From Arachis hypogaea (lineage: Eukaryota; Streptophyta; Magnoliopsida; Fabales; Fabaceae): 64,000 nucleotides of DNA. The notes under the pieces were generated by a model, which was given only the letters and a program-made list of their open reading frames with translations, was not told the DNA's origin and did not search any database. The position numbers and the translations under genes are program-made. The stretch covers positions 3,064,843 through 3,128,842 of the forward strand of contig NC_092044.1 of NCBI RefSeq assembly GCF_003086295.3, written 5' to 3'. Below are positions 35,337-47,085 of the stretch, one piece after another (position 1 is the stretch's first letter; each line of letters opens with the position of its first letter).

Positions 35337-35859
35337 TTAAATAGGTGGGTTAAGGAGTTATTTGCTGTGATTGTATTTGGAGCTCAGTTAAATGGATTGT
35401 GCCTGTGTTTATATTTGTGTTTGTAATATCTATTTAGTTTAATTTTTATTTTTATCATATGTTACAGTTAATTTTAAAATATTTATTTAATACACCATGT
35501 GCTACTACTAAGAGTATTTTTCAAAAAAATAGATATAATATAATTATAAATATAACATAAACAAATATATTAAATAAAAAGTTAAATCAATATGCTTATC
35601 AATGCATTTGTTAAGTTTTGGAAATTAGAAAATAAGTATGTATTCGGTTGTTTGGTAATCACATAGATAATTGAATATTTGGATTGCAAATTAATCTCAC
35701 AGTGTAAATTTTATTTTTTCTCATTTTTAAATAATTAAAAACAGAAATTAAGAAAAATAAGTAGTAATATATCATGAAAAAAGATAAAAGATTTTGCATA
35801 TAAATAGATAATTATTACAAAACAAAATTTTGTTGTGAAATATTAAAATTTTACTTACG

Positions 35860-36455
35860 GTAAATTATGAAGATCAACCACAATAAGAATGACCACTCCT
35901 CCCTATGTTTGCCCATGATATAAGTTATTCTTTTTCGGTCAAGAGTCTAATAACATCTAATTAAAAAAATTGAATTAAAAGTATCAAATTAAAGACAAGT
36001 AAATGAATAATATAATAAATTACTTATAAATTAAATAGATTTTATCAATTTATTTTATACTAAATGATAAAATTAACAATATATTAATAAACGGATATAC
36101 CTTTAAAAAAGTCATAATACAATTTCAAACATTTTTACCAAATAACTCTTGATTGAACAATGGATTTTATCACACTTTAAAATAAATTAAATATAAAAGC
36201 TATTAACACTTATAAACCTATTAAAAATATTTATAAATTAGACCTAATATCACTTGAAAGAATCATGAAAAATAATCAACTAACCTTATCATTCATTCGA
36301 ACCATTTCTATGTAAACCGTCTTGCTCTTATCAAATTTAGATGGGACTTTTCATAACCTTTTAATTATTACTTTTATTTTCTGAACATTTTCATCACATA
36401 ATCTACCATAAGTAATACTATTGATAGAATCATAATTAATAGCCATTAGGTATAA
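35860..36455 (-). pseudogene. RPA70-like OB-fold pseudogene, unit 1
   Basis: Minus-strand exon-like blocks. Block 1 (about 36455-36265) reads NYDSINSITYGRLCDENVQK then IKVIIKRL, a stop, KVPSKFDKSKTVYIEMVRMN. The pattern I-K-V-x-x-x-R-L-W-K-V-P ... IEMV is that of the large replication protein A subunit N-terminal OB fold, with TGA replacing the Trp codon. Block 2 (about 35985-35860) corresponds to DVIEFLTRKEKLISW in unit 2 but is frameshifted. Legume genomes carry many RPA-like genes linked to Helitrons. It cannot encode a working protein. Confidence 0.6.
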
Positions 36456-36999
36456 AAGATAAAAAACAGAAAAAAAACTATGTCTGAATTATGAATCCTC
36501 TAAATGATAAATAATTATAAAATATCATATTATTCAGTTTATATATATACACACAGTAATTGTATACGGCAATAATTAGGTAATATTTTCAATAGATATA
36601 CTTACTACAATTAGGCAAAAATTATGTCATTGTATTTTATTAACCTTTATGATTAATTTAATAGAGATACTTGTTCAGTATATATATTATCTAAGTAGTT
36701 AAAGAAGAGAAAAAAGATATAATATTAAATAAATAAATAATTATCAAATAATATAGAGTAAAAATTTCCTATTCTATACAAAATGATATAATCTCCAATA
36801 TATTCATTATATAAAATAAATAAGTTAAATTTATTATCAAAATTTAAAAACAACTAAGAATATTATTGGACGTGTAAAACTTTTAATAAATATTATTATT
36901 GATTTATTCGGACCAAATTATTAATTATTTTATTATCTGTTTACAATAATTTTATATAGTTGATTAAAATAATTGTCATATAAAAAATAATATTTATTA

Positions 37000-37713
37000 G
37001 AGTAAACACCTAATTCGGTCCTTGTCCATTTTCACGAAGGACAAAGCGATTCCTGTCCAAAAAAAAGGGACACTTTGACCCTCAACCTTTTTATTTTGGG
37101 ACAATACGATCCCTCTGTTAAAAAAATTATTTAAATAATAATAAAAATTAGTTTTGTGGGAGTTTTATTTGTATTTTGTGGGGGTTTTAAACCTCCACAA
37201 ATTATTAATAAGTTTGTTTTTGAAAAATCCCTTCACCAATGGTGGTTAAGTGAAGAAAAAGTATCAATGAAAATGATGCCACAAAAAAATAGTAATTGTA
37301 GTACAAATACTTTTTAAAAGAAAAAAATAACATCGAATAAGAAATAAAAAAAGAGAACTTTAATGTTGATAATATTGGTATTAGTGATGATGACGGTAGA
37401 GGAGATAATGATAATGATAAATCAATAAAAATAATAAAAGTAGGAGCCATAATAATGAAGATGAAGAAGGTAGTGGTAGCAGTGGTAGTAATTAACTATA
37501 TTATTGAAAATAATTTTGTGAAGGTTTAAAACCCTCACAAAATACAAATAAAATCCCCACAAAATCAATTTTTATTATTATTTAAATAATTTTTTAACAA
37601 ATGGATCATATTATCTCAAAATAAAAAGGTTGAGGGTCGAAGTATCCCTTTTTTTTACAGGGATCACTTTGTCTTTTGTAAAAATGGACAAAGACCGAAT
37701 TGGGTTTTTATTC
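37000..37713. mobile_element. MULE-type foldback element with perfect 9-bp TSD
   Basis: 714 bp with ends GAGTAAACACC and GGTTTTTATTC and inverted repeats of about 200 bp. The arms contain AATTCGGTCCTTGTCCATTT and its partner. The 9-bp duplication TATTTATTA is perfect (36991-36999 and 37714-37722). The interior minus-strand frame (37205-37450) is low-complexity and not called. It is inserted in Helitron-like unit 1. Confidence 0.87.
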
Positions 37714-38349
37714 TATTTATTATTTGCAGTTTTTTAACTTTTTTTTTCTTAGTTATACGGAAGTAGAAATAAAAATAATTTAAAACCCGAAGAAAGAAAA
37801 AAACTTCATATTAAAAAATTTAAAAATAACATATTAAATAAGAATAATCGTAATATATAAATTGAGGTAATAATTTGAATTTAAATTAATCTAAAATTAA
37901 TTTAATCAAATATTAATATTAGAACTAAATTACTTAAATAATATTTAATCTATTCTGGTCCTTAGACACGTATAGATTAGAGTAGTTCTCGTAATCACAA
38001 CCAATTGAAACAACATCATAAGTTCGAACATTTAGAATTCATGCAAATTCAGACCATTTATTTGTTAAATAAATTTCATCATTCGCTATCCATGCAATGC
38101 AGTAAGGTATAGAATTGCTACACCAAGAAACTAAACTGACCTTTATTTTTCCTCAATGGCTTTGCATTGATGCAAAACAAGGCCGGTAATTTCTGAAAAA
38201 AAAAATCACAATATGTTATAAAATTATTTTAATTACGAAAAGTTTAAAATAAGAAAATTTGAATATATTATCAATTTTTGAATTGCATCTCCGAGTTTGA
38301 CACGAATTAGCTGAACTTAAATTGAGGAAATTCAATCTTATTATATACT

Positions 38350-38589
38350 CTACTTCAAAATTTTCTGGACAGATTTAGAAAAGCATGGAGGGGATGGAAC
38401 TTGAACTTGGCCTACAAAGCTCCTTGAAAATAATTCCTTAATAAAAAATTGAGCTCCTCCTAAGAAAACTAACTTTACCCACATTCCATTAGGTTTGTCA
38501 TAATATGTGAGTAAATCCAACCATGTTTCACTAAAATAGAGTTTACTGTCCTTTCGTTGGACGCTTACATCCATGTAATCAGAATCCAA
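38350..38589 (-). pseudogene. Unidentified protein fragment carried by the Helitron-like units
   Basis: An open 79-codon stretch with ordinary protein composition, unlike the surrounding AT-rich DNA: MDSDYMDVSVQRKDSK, FSETWLDLLTYYDKPNGMWV and QVQVPSPPCF. A decayed relative is present in unit 3 (about 48830-49050, minus), so it is part of the shared cargo. The W-V-K-L-V-F pattern vaguely recalls plant B3-type proteins, but I cannot place it. No start context or full exon set is visible. It lies upstream (5' in the minus direction) of the RPA-like pseudogene. Confidence 0.4.
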
Positions 38590-39398
38590 ATCAGTGAATA
38601 CAACTTAAGATGGTATTTGATGGATGTGGTGCATTGTAAACGATGACGGCAAAAGATAATCGCACTGAAATATTAGGCGAAAAGAATAAGTTTGAGTAAG
38701 AACAATCATTAAATTATCAAAAGAATATTATATTAGAATGAATATATAAAAAATACTATCAAAAATTATAAATTGTACCTTAAAATGATCAACTTCGATG
38801 AAAAATAAAGAATACATTCTTATTCTATGAAATAGTCAAAAAAAAATAATAAATTAAAAAATAAATTGATTTTTAGATTTAGACTCACAAACCACAAAAA
38901 AATTATATATAGCCTTTATTAGAAAAAAATAATTATATAAATTAGTTATTATTATGTTAATTTTTATTATTTACGCTATACATCGTATATTTGCCGTGAT
39001 TGAACAAGTCATTATCATATCATATACATTTTTATCATGATTAGAATCATAAATTTTTATTTTTATTTTTTAAGGTAGATATCAATATCAACTTGGCATA
39101 AATTATGATTAATTTAAAATTATATTACAATGATTGAAAATTAAAATTATTGATAATTAATGTAATTATGCATTAAATGCTATTATTATTATTATTATCA
39201 CAAGTGTAATAACCCGTGTCATGCACGTGATAAAATTAAAATTAAAATTTTAAATTATTCTATTAAAATTAATTTAAATTGTAATAATTTAATTAATAAA
39301 TAAATAATATGATGTGCATTGTTCGTGTTTTTACTTTTTTTTTAAATATAGTATTAAATCTATTCACTTGAATGTAGCTATTAAGTGTATAAAAATTA

Positions 39399-39598
39399 AC
39401 CAACTTGGGTTGATCGAGTGGTCAGCTCGCTCGTCCGCTTAAGTAAGTGTCGGGGGTTCGAATCCCGTCTTGTGCATGCAGCAACCCATTGGCCAGCGGC
39501 AGACCCTTAAATGGAGCTCAGATCTGCGACGGATTAGTCCTTAACCTGTCGGGTTGGGGGATACCATAAGCAACCAAAAAAAAAGTATATAAAAATTA
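39399..39598 (+). mobile_element. tRNA-derived SINE
   Basis: A short element with Pol III box A (TTGATCGAGTGG) and box B (GGTTCGAATCC) about 50 bases apart, a non-tRNA body, and a terminal A9 tract. It is flanked by a 16-bp target duplication with one mismatch: AAGTGTATAAAAATTA (39383-39398) and AAGTATATAAAAATTA (39583-39598). The head resembles tRNA but cannot fold as a functional tRNA. It would rely on LINE enzymes to move. Confidence 0.85.
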
Positions 39599-40999
39599 TG
39601 TTTGAATTATGAATTCTCTAAATGAAATTATCCCATTTAAAATATTTAAATTATAATTTCAATCATAAATTACAATTATGATTTCAATCATAAATTATAA
39701 TTATGATTTAAAAAAATTTCTTTTGATATAATATTACATTTTTTATCCACTTTACTATTAATATATAGATATTACAAGTCTAAATTACAGTATTTTACTG
39801 AATCTTGACTGAAAAAGAAAATAGTTACGTGTTTCTATCATTTAATTTATTTAATACACTATGTGCTAACACTAACGGTATTTTTTTAAAAAATATATTG
39901 ATAAAAATAGATATAATATACTTACAAATATAACATAAATAAATAAAATATATAAATAAATGTGAAACCAATATGTTTACGAATATCTTTGTTAAATTTT
40001 ATAAATTAGAGAATAAATTATGTATTCGGTTGCTTGGTGATCACATAGATGATCAAGTAATTGGATTGTAAATTGATCTTATAATGTATATCTTATTTTT
40101 TTTCTCATTTTTGAATGAAAGCAAGAATTAAGAGAGTAAGTAGTAATACATAAAGAAAAAAATTGCACCACAAGACATAATTATTACCAAAAGAAATATT
40201 CATATTAAAATTTTACATATTGCATATCATGAAGATCAATCACAATGTATTGGTCACTTCTCTCTATTTCTGACCATGATATAAGTTTTTCTTTTCTAGT
40301 CAAAAATTCAATAACATCTAATTGAACAAAAAAAATTGAATTAAAAGTACCAAATTAAGGACAAATGACTGAATAATATAAGAAATTATAACTTCGTACG
40401 TGTATAAAATAAAGAGAATTTACTGATTTGTTTTATGTTAAACGATAAAACTAACAATAGTATATTAACAAAAGGATATACCTTTAAAAAAAATCACAAT
40501 ACAATTTCAAATATTTTCATAAATAAACTGTTAAAATTTTTGTTATCGATAAAATGACGCTATTATACAATTTTTTGGCAATACTTAAAATCAAAAGGAA
40601 AATAATTTTGTGTGGGTTAATATAAATTAATTACGTACCAAATACGTAGAATCATTCATTTGTTTGTTTCAATATATCAGTATGGACAAGCAAATTAAAA
40701 TGATTATTTGGAATTTTACGATCATCGATTGTATGCACGTGTGTACAGTCAAAAGATATATTTCGCTTGATTTCTCAATCTCAAAATTTGAGAAGACATA
40801 GACCTTCTTTTCTACCAATTCATTCTCAAATATTTTTGTCAAATAATTATTGATTGAACAATGAATTTTACTGTATAGCAAAATAAATTAAATATAAAAG
40901 CTATTAGCATTTACAAAACTATTAAAAAGAATTGTCTTCGACTTGTGAAATGGTGTACTTATAAAATTAATTTAAAATTTGAACTACAAATATTTATAA

Positions 41000-43900
41000 G
41001 AATTTATTTTGATGCACTTACAGTATAAAATAGTTTTCAATAATGCTAGGGAACCAAGAGGGCATTCATCCAAGAACCTGCCAATTGCTCTTGGGCCGGG
41101 GCTCCAAAGCCCACCTCACTTCAGCAACATCCAAAAATTCACTCGGATAAACAAAATTCACCCTATCCATACCTCTCCTTTCCTTTTCCCCTTTCACCGT
41201 AGCCGACCCTTTCCCCCTTTCACCGCAGCAGACATTCAAAACCATCCACCGCGCGCCAGAGTACCAGTAGCATCGGATCAACTTCGTCTCCGCTTTCATC
41301 CGACGCTGCACCACTGTCCACCACGTGAGGGCAACAGGCGACCACCATTGACCGTTCCAGAACGCCGCGACGCTCCCATCTCCTCCATGTGCGCTTCTTG
41401 GCGCGTTAATCAGAGCTTCCCCAATCTCGGCCGCGGCGACATCGTTCTAGCCAGGTGCGAGGGACAAGGTGTTTCTCCTACTCACGGAAGGCACGCCGCT
41501 GCTGCTGTATGTCTGTGTTTGCAGCACTGTTGGAGCCCCCTACTCTGCTCCTCCGAACGCTGAATGACGTCCACTGCCCCAGCATCGGAACCCCCCCCCC
41601 CACATAACTAATTGGTAAGCATTTAATAGTTGGTTTTGATTGATTTAGGGTTTGAGTACCGTGGATGATACTTGTTGGATGTTGCCTCTGATTTGGGTAC
41701 AATGTAGGAATTGTTAGATGTTGTTTCTGATTTCATATGCAAGTTTCTGTTCTGAAAAAAGGATTTTGGTGTTGTTATACTGTTTCTTGTATCTTTTGTG
41801 TAACTTAAAATATGCTACCAGTTTGATGATGCTTTTGGAAAACAAGAATCTTGAGTGATCTGGTTCTGGAGGATTTCCTGTCACTCTTTGTTTATTGTGA
41901 TATATGATTCACCCGGTGATTAGGTTAAGACTGGATAGATTACTTTCCTCTCTACGAGCAGTGGGAGTTGTGTGGTGTCTATGTCGTGTGTGGGGGGGGG
42001 GGGTTGTGCTCCTTTATATTTTTTTGGAGAATAGATGTTTCTGTTCTGGTTTAGAGTTCAGATACTACTATTGGTATTAATATGAGATATTCTTTGATTT
42101 TGTTGACTGACTGGACTTTTTGTTAAGTAATTTTAGATGTTTGAGCGCATGATTTTAACTGTATTTTTCATGTTTCTAGTTATGTGAGCTTTGCTAGATT
42201 TCTCTTGTATACGCTAGCTTATGTTCTTCTGTGTGGATTGGTAGTTTTGGATCCAAAAAGCTTAGTTATAAGGAAGTTTTTTTCTTCAAATTGAACTTGG
42301 GTTTGAATGTGAGTATTTAAAATTGCAGGTCCAAAAAGTGATCTTTTGGACAGATTTGTTGGACTTTTAACTCGATTTATTGTTAGTTATGAGATGATTA
42401 TCTAGTTGGACAACTGTATGGTTCTTTTATTATATTTTGGATGCTTTTTTGTATTTTAAAACAGATGGTCTTTTCAGTTATGCGAACTGTCTCTCCCATT
42501 CAAAAAGTTTACATCATCGGTCTTTCGTTTGATTTGCTGGATTCTATTTGCACATGCTACGTTAGTTTTCTTATGTGGTTTGGGAGTTAGGAAAAAATTA
42601 TATTAGAATTTGATATAATTTTGTTTGCTAAACTATGCTAAGATTCATGAACTGTGGTTGTAGTCGATGTGATTTATTTTTTCTAAATTGTTGGATGTTG
42701 TTGAGTTGCTGTAATTAGAGACTGGATGTTGGTGAGATTAGTTTTGAATAGATATATATCTGTTTCTTTTTTCAAACCCTATATTGGAGGGAAGAAGTAA
42801 TTAAGATTTTTTCCTATTGTTCCTTATCTGAATTGGTGGATTCCAGTAAATTTTTTATGGTGACAATGTATGGTTATTATATACATTTTTATGGAATCAT
42901 ATTGAAAGTTCTACTTGTGTGAAGTCTTACACAAAGATCTTTGCAGATTATAAAATCACCTTATTTATGTTGCTGAAAAGTCTCGCTACCGACCATCACG
43001 CACCACCATCAAGACACTCACACATGTGGATTCGGCTATGGAACTTATCCGTCTCTTTCTTTTTTCCTTCTTCACCATCCATTGCAGAAGACATGAAATT
43101 TTAAGGTCATACCACAGATGAAAAAAGATACCTAGAAAACTCATGATAATGTATACATGGGATGTCGTCACCATTTGAGACACTTTTGATATATATTTTT
43201 TTTATTTTTAAATGCCATTCGGCATATTTTTCTGTGTAGATACCTGATTATTTTTGGAGAGATCTAAATGGATGTTACTTCTATTAAGCATCAGGATGTT
43301 CTTTTTGCATACTAAATAGAAGTTACTTTATACATGTTTCGAGTTTTCTTGTGTTGCAGTTGTGGATGTCTGTATTTCGATAAGAATTTTATGGTTTTTT
43401 TTAAAATTCTGCTCGACATGTTTTTCAGTGTAGGTACTTAGTTGTTTTTGCATAGATATAAGTGGATGTTACTTTTGTTAAACATCAGGATGTTCCTTTT
43501 TTATATTAAATGGATGTTACTTTAAACATTTTTCGAGTTTTTGTGTTGTAATTGTGAAAGACAGTATTTCTTTAAGAATTGCATGTTTTTTTTTAAATCC
43601 TACTCGGCAAAATTTTTTGTGTAGGTACCTGATTGTTTTTGCAAAAATCTAAGTAGATGTTATTTTTGACAAGCATTAGGATGTTCTTTTTTCGTACTAA
43701 ATGGATGTTACTTTATATATTTTATAAATTTCCTTGTATGGCAGTTATGGATGCCTCTAAATTCCTTCACTACCTTCCCAAGCAACATGCCATGTTAGTT
43801 TAAGAAAAAATCTCTAAACTACTTTTACAACAACATAATGAAAAGATTAATTCCATACAATAATACAAACTTCATTCAATTTGCTTATGAAAATTGAGAT

Positions 43901-45812
43901 ACCAACTTCCAAATATAATATAACAAACATAATGAAATTGTTAATAGAATTGGCATTTAGGCTATGACAAATTTAATGGGATCAAGGCCATTATTTAGTT
44001 AAAAATTCATGTTCATTGATAGTCTCTCTAGCAAGATTTTTATTTTTTACACTCTCTGATGCACTAAATATTTTTTATGCTGATGGATCTATCTGACTCT
44101 TCACTAACTTGATAGTCATTTAAATTTTTTTTCTTGTACATCGTCCCTTTTTAAAATCTTCACTGCAACATCTTTCCAATCTTGTATGCGTACACATCTA
44201 GGCAGGGTTGCTGTGTCGTCAGTGGTTGCTGCGACAACCAAAATTGTATTAAAAGCTCTTCGAGGCATAATTACAAACACTTGGTGTATAACAACTTAAA
44301 CCAAATCAAATAACATATCCAAGCATTTTTACAAAATTAGCTATAACATAGAGGATCAAATAATCTTAACAACTCTAGCAACAAATTCAGCAAAATAGCA
44401 ATAAAATAGGAAATCTCTACACAACCCAACAATATTCACACTATGCCAGCAACAATTCCTCCAATAATTCAATAGAAAATCAATTAAACCAATTCAAATG
44501 AATTCAGTAGCATATTCAATCAACAAACTCAGAATAATTCCAAACATTTTCAGCAGCAATTTTTAAAAAAAATCGTCAGTAAACTCAGAATATTTTCAAT
44601 TTCTCAACAAAATCGTCAGCAATTTCTCAACACAATCACACAATAAACCCAATAGTTTTAGCATATTCCCGAAGTCGGGCAGTAACACAATGAATCTCCA
44701 AATAATCAAACAAGTTTCACACAATCTCAACAGCCAATTCTCCATTCATTCAGCACAAAATAGCAAATCATGAATACAGTTAACCATTTTCAAATAATTC
44801 CAACAACAATTATAGCATATCAACAATGTTAATGCTTTCAGCTCAAACGAATTCAGCAGCAATTTCCAGTAATACAATTCAATCCAAACACTTTTCAAAA
44901 CCTAATAACCTAAACTAATCCTATCATACAACCTAGATCCACTAAAAGAAAATCAAAAACTAAGCTGAACTAATCATGAAATAGATTGAAAATTAAAACT
45001 GAATTCTAATCAAAACTAAACCAAAATAAACTGAAATAAAGGAATTAAAAAATTGAATTTGTTCAAAACCTGTACAGAATAACAAAATAAGAAATTAGAA
45101 AAAACGTGAAGGTTGCAACGGTGGTGGAGAAAGCCAGAGTGCGTCTCCAAGCTCGCTGGAAGGAGGAGGAACAGGGGTTGTCCTCTATTCGAAGCTTGGC
45201 TGAGATCAGGGAGTTTCGACTATTCTACTGGTTCAGTGTTGGAGAGTGAGACAGAGGGGCACAGAGCGAGGGGCCGGAGCTAGGGTTCGATGACCCTGGG
45301 GTTGCTAGCGGTGACGAAGCAGGGGCAGGTGCAAAGGTCTGATTCGCAGAGAGAGGAGAAGAGGGTTGGAGTGGCTGAGGAGGATAGAGATTGCTTCTCG
45401 CTGGGTGGTTCAGTGACGATGACAATGGAGATGAGTGTGGACGGCGCTGCTCTGGGAGGGGAAAGGGAGAGTGGGGGAAGGGTTTCTGTGCGGCTATGGG
45501 AATGTGAGAGAAATGGAATAATTTCTAGCATTTTTAATTAGAATTTATTTAATTAATTTTTAATTATTCAAATTTTGGATTTAAAAAAATTTAAAATTAA
45601 TTATTAAATAGAGTTGTTTAAAAAATTGGCTGATTAATGTTGGTTCCTTATACTTTTTCAATAGTTTTACATGTGCATCCAATTACGTAATGACACATCA
45701 ATAAAAATAAATACCTTTCACATTGATTGCGTGAATGGTCATCCAAAAGAACGGATGTGATTGCACAACTATGTAAAATGCTTTACACTGTCAGTGCATC
45801 AAAATTAAACTC
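41000..45812. mobile_element. Large MULE-like element, 4.8 kb, no transposase
   Basis: Ends GAATTTATTTTGATGCAC (left) and the reverse complement of GAGTTTAATTTTGATGCAC (right), with a perfect 9-bp duplication TATTTATAA (40991-40999 and 45813-45821). A second inner inverted motif, GGAACCAA, lies at about 41040-41056 and 45630-45650. Two GC-rich gene-like islands (about 41050-41600 and 45100-45540) sit at the two ends. The middle is T-rich on the left and A/CAA-rich on the right. Frames in the islands (for example 41009-41563 plus and 45225-45541) show no domain, so they are not called. It may be a Pack-MULE with unrecognised cargo. Confidence 0.7.
43190..43755. repeat. Three ~190-bp tandem repeats inside the 4.8-kb element
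   Basis: Units start near 43190, 43390 and 43585. Each contains a CTCGGCA/CTCGACA-type motif, GTGTAGxTACCTGATTxTTTTTG, TGGATGTTACTT (twice) and CATCAGGATGTTC. They are diverged and non-coding. Confidence 0.8.
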
Positions 45813-46580
45813 TATTTATAAATTGAACTTAGCATTACTTGAAAAAATTTAGTAAATGAATCAACTAATTTTATCATTTATTAGAACTATTTCTATGTAA
45901 ACCGTTTTGCTCTTGTCAAACTTGAATAGGACTTTCTATAGTCTTATAATTCTTGTCTTTATTTTCCATACTTTCTCTTCGTATAATCTATTATAGGTGA
46001 TACTATTGATAGGATTGTAGTCAATAGTCATTAGGTATAAAAAGAAATAGAATAAAAATTATGTGAAAATTATAAATTTTTTAAATGATAAACATGAAAG
46101 AAAATTTACTATTGCTTATTATATATATATACTAATAATATGTCAATAATTTTAAAAATTTACTAATAATACTAATAGTTTAAAGATAATTTTACTATAG
46201 TTATAATAAATTTAGTTATTACTCTAAATAAATAAAATAAATAATATATTTAAAAACTAAAGAAAAAAGATTAGCCGTAATTATATTTGGAATGTTCTCA
46301 TACTTTTTTCTCATTTTTTTGTTTGTCATTCTTTTACTATAATGTTATATCAAGAAAACTCTAAATTTGAAATATAATAATAAATATGTCGTGTGATAGA
46401 AAAATAATAAACTAAAAAGATATATATATATATATATAATTGTTATATCGAGAGTCAATATACAAAAATATGTTATTGTAATAAAATATCACACTATGAA
46501 TAATTATATTTGTCAAGTAAATTTATTTATACTCTATCTATTATATTATTTTATGTAAAATTAAAATCTATTCTTCTAAT

Positions 46581-46584
<4 letters not shown>

Positions 46585-46612
<28 letters not shown>

Positions 46613-46761
46613 GTTTGCTTTTGACATTGTCCAAAATTAAATTAAAATTATGTCTAAAGTCTTAACACGATAAACGAAATATAATTATTAATATCTAATA
46701 TTTTAATAATTAAATACCTAAAATAAGTTAATAAATACTAATAATTAATACCTAAAATATC

Positions 46762-46792
<31 letters not shown>

Positions 46793-46935
46793 TTTGATAT
46801 TGTCCAAAATTAAATTAAAATTATGTTCAAAGTTTTAATACCGTAATTGAGGTATAACTAATACCTAAAATTTTACTAAATAAATTCCTAAAATAAGTTA
46901 ATTAAATAACAATAATTAATACCTAAAATATTGAA
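46585..46935. repeat. Tandem duplication of ~175 bp with (TA)n starts
   Basis: Each copy starts with a TA run and continues GTTTGCTTTTGACATTGTCC / TTTGTTTTTGATATTGTCC, then CAAAATTAAATTAAAATTAT and several TACCTAAAAT motifs. Lies in Helitron-like unit 2. Confidence 0.75.
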
Positions 46936-47085
46936 AATTTTTTTAATAATTGTAAGAAATAAAAATAAAAAATTAATAAATAATATTAGTGTTTAAATTA
47001 AAGAATTGATAAAGAATAATAATTATAAGTAAAAATAGTATTTTTATTTTGAAAAAAACATGAGAAATTGTTTAATAATCCGTGT

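Larger units (their letters stand above)
32033..39200 (-). mobile_element. Helitron-like unit 1 (with later insertions)
   Basis: On the minus strand the unit ends with a small hairpin followed by GGTTACACTTG and a T, the A|T insertion context of Helitrons. The terminal ~160 bases (32033-32190) recur at 39201-39400 and 47086-47280. An RPA-like pseudogene (35860-36455) and a fragment of unknown identity (38350-38589) follow in the order seen in the other units. The 5' end is replaced at 39200 by the 3' end of unit 2. Athila pieces (about 32191-34990) and two small MULEs are inserted. Assignment rests on terminus structure; no Rep/helicase was found. Confidence 0.6.
40215..46037 (-). pseudogene. 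RPA70-like OB-fold pseudogene, unit 2, split by a 4.8-kb MULE
   Basis: Block 1 (about 46037-45850, minus) reads YLMTIDYNPINSITYNRL, then WKIKTRIIRL, a stop, KVLFKFDKSKTVYIEIVLIN. Block 2 (about 40335-40215) reads DVIEFLTRKEKLISW and SDQYIVIDLHD. Both correspond to the RPA large-subunit OB folds. TAG occupies the Trp position lost to TGA in unit 1. The MULE at 41000-45812 lies in the presumed intron between the blocks. Confidence 0.6.
39201..47080 (-). mobile_element. Helitron-like unit 2 (with SINE and 4.8-kb MULE inserted)
   Basis: The minus-strand 3' end has a hairpin (CGTGCATGACACG) followed by GGTTATTACACTTG and then T (39200). The end tetranucleotide CTTG departs from the usual CTRR. 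The RPA-like pseudogene matches unit 1. The 5' part near 47050 (TTTTGAAAAAAACATGAGAAATTG) matches the region just inside the unit-3 5' end at about 49360-49385, but its last ~60 bases are replaced by unit 3. This suggests head-to-tail insertion. Confidence 0.55.

Noticed and set aside
39410..39480. tRNA-like sequence with box A and box B
   Set aside because: Box spacing and an A-tail with long TSDs identify it as a SINE head, and it cannot fold into a full cloverleaf.
45225..45541. Overlapping frames on both strands
   Set aside because: Pro/Ser-rich and Glu/Gly-rich readings of the same GC-rich island; no domain and inside a transposable element.
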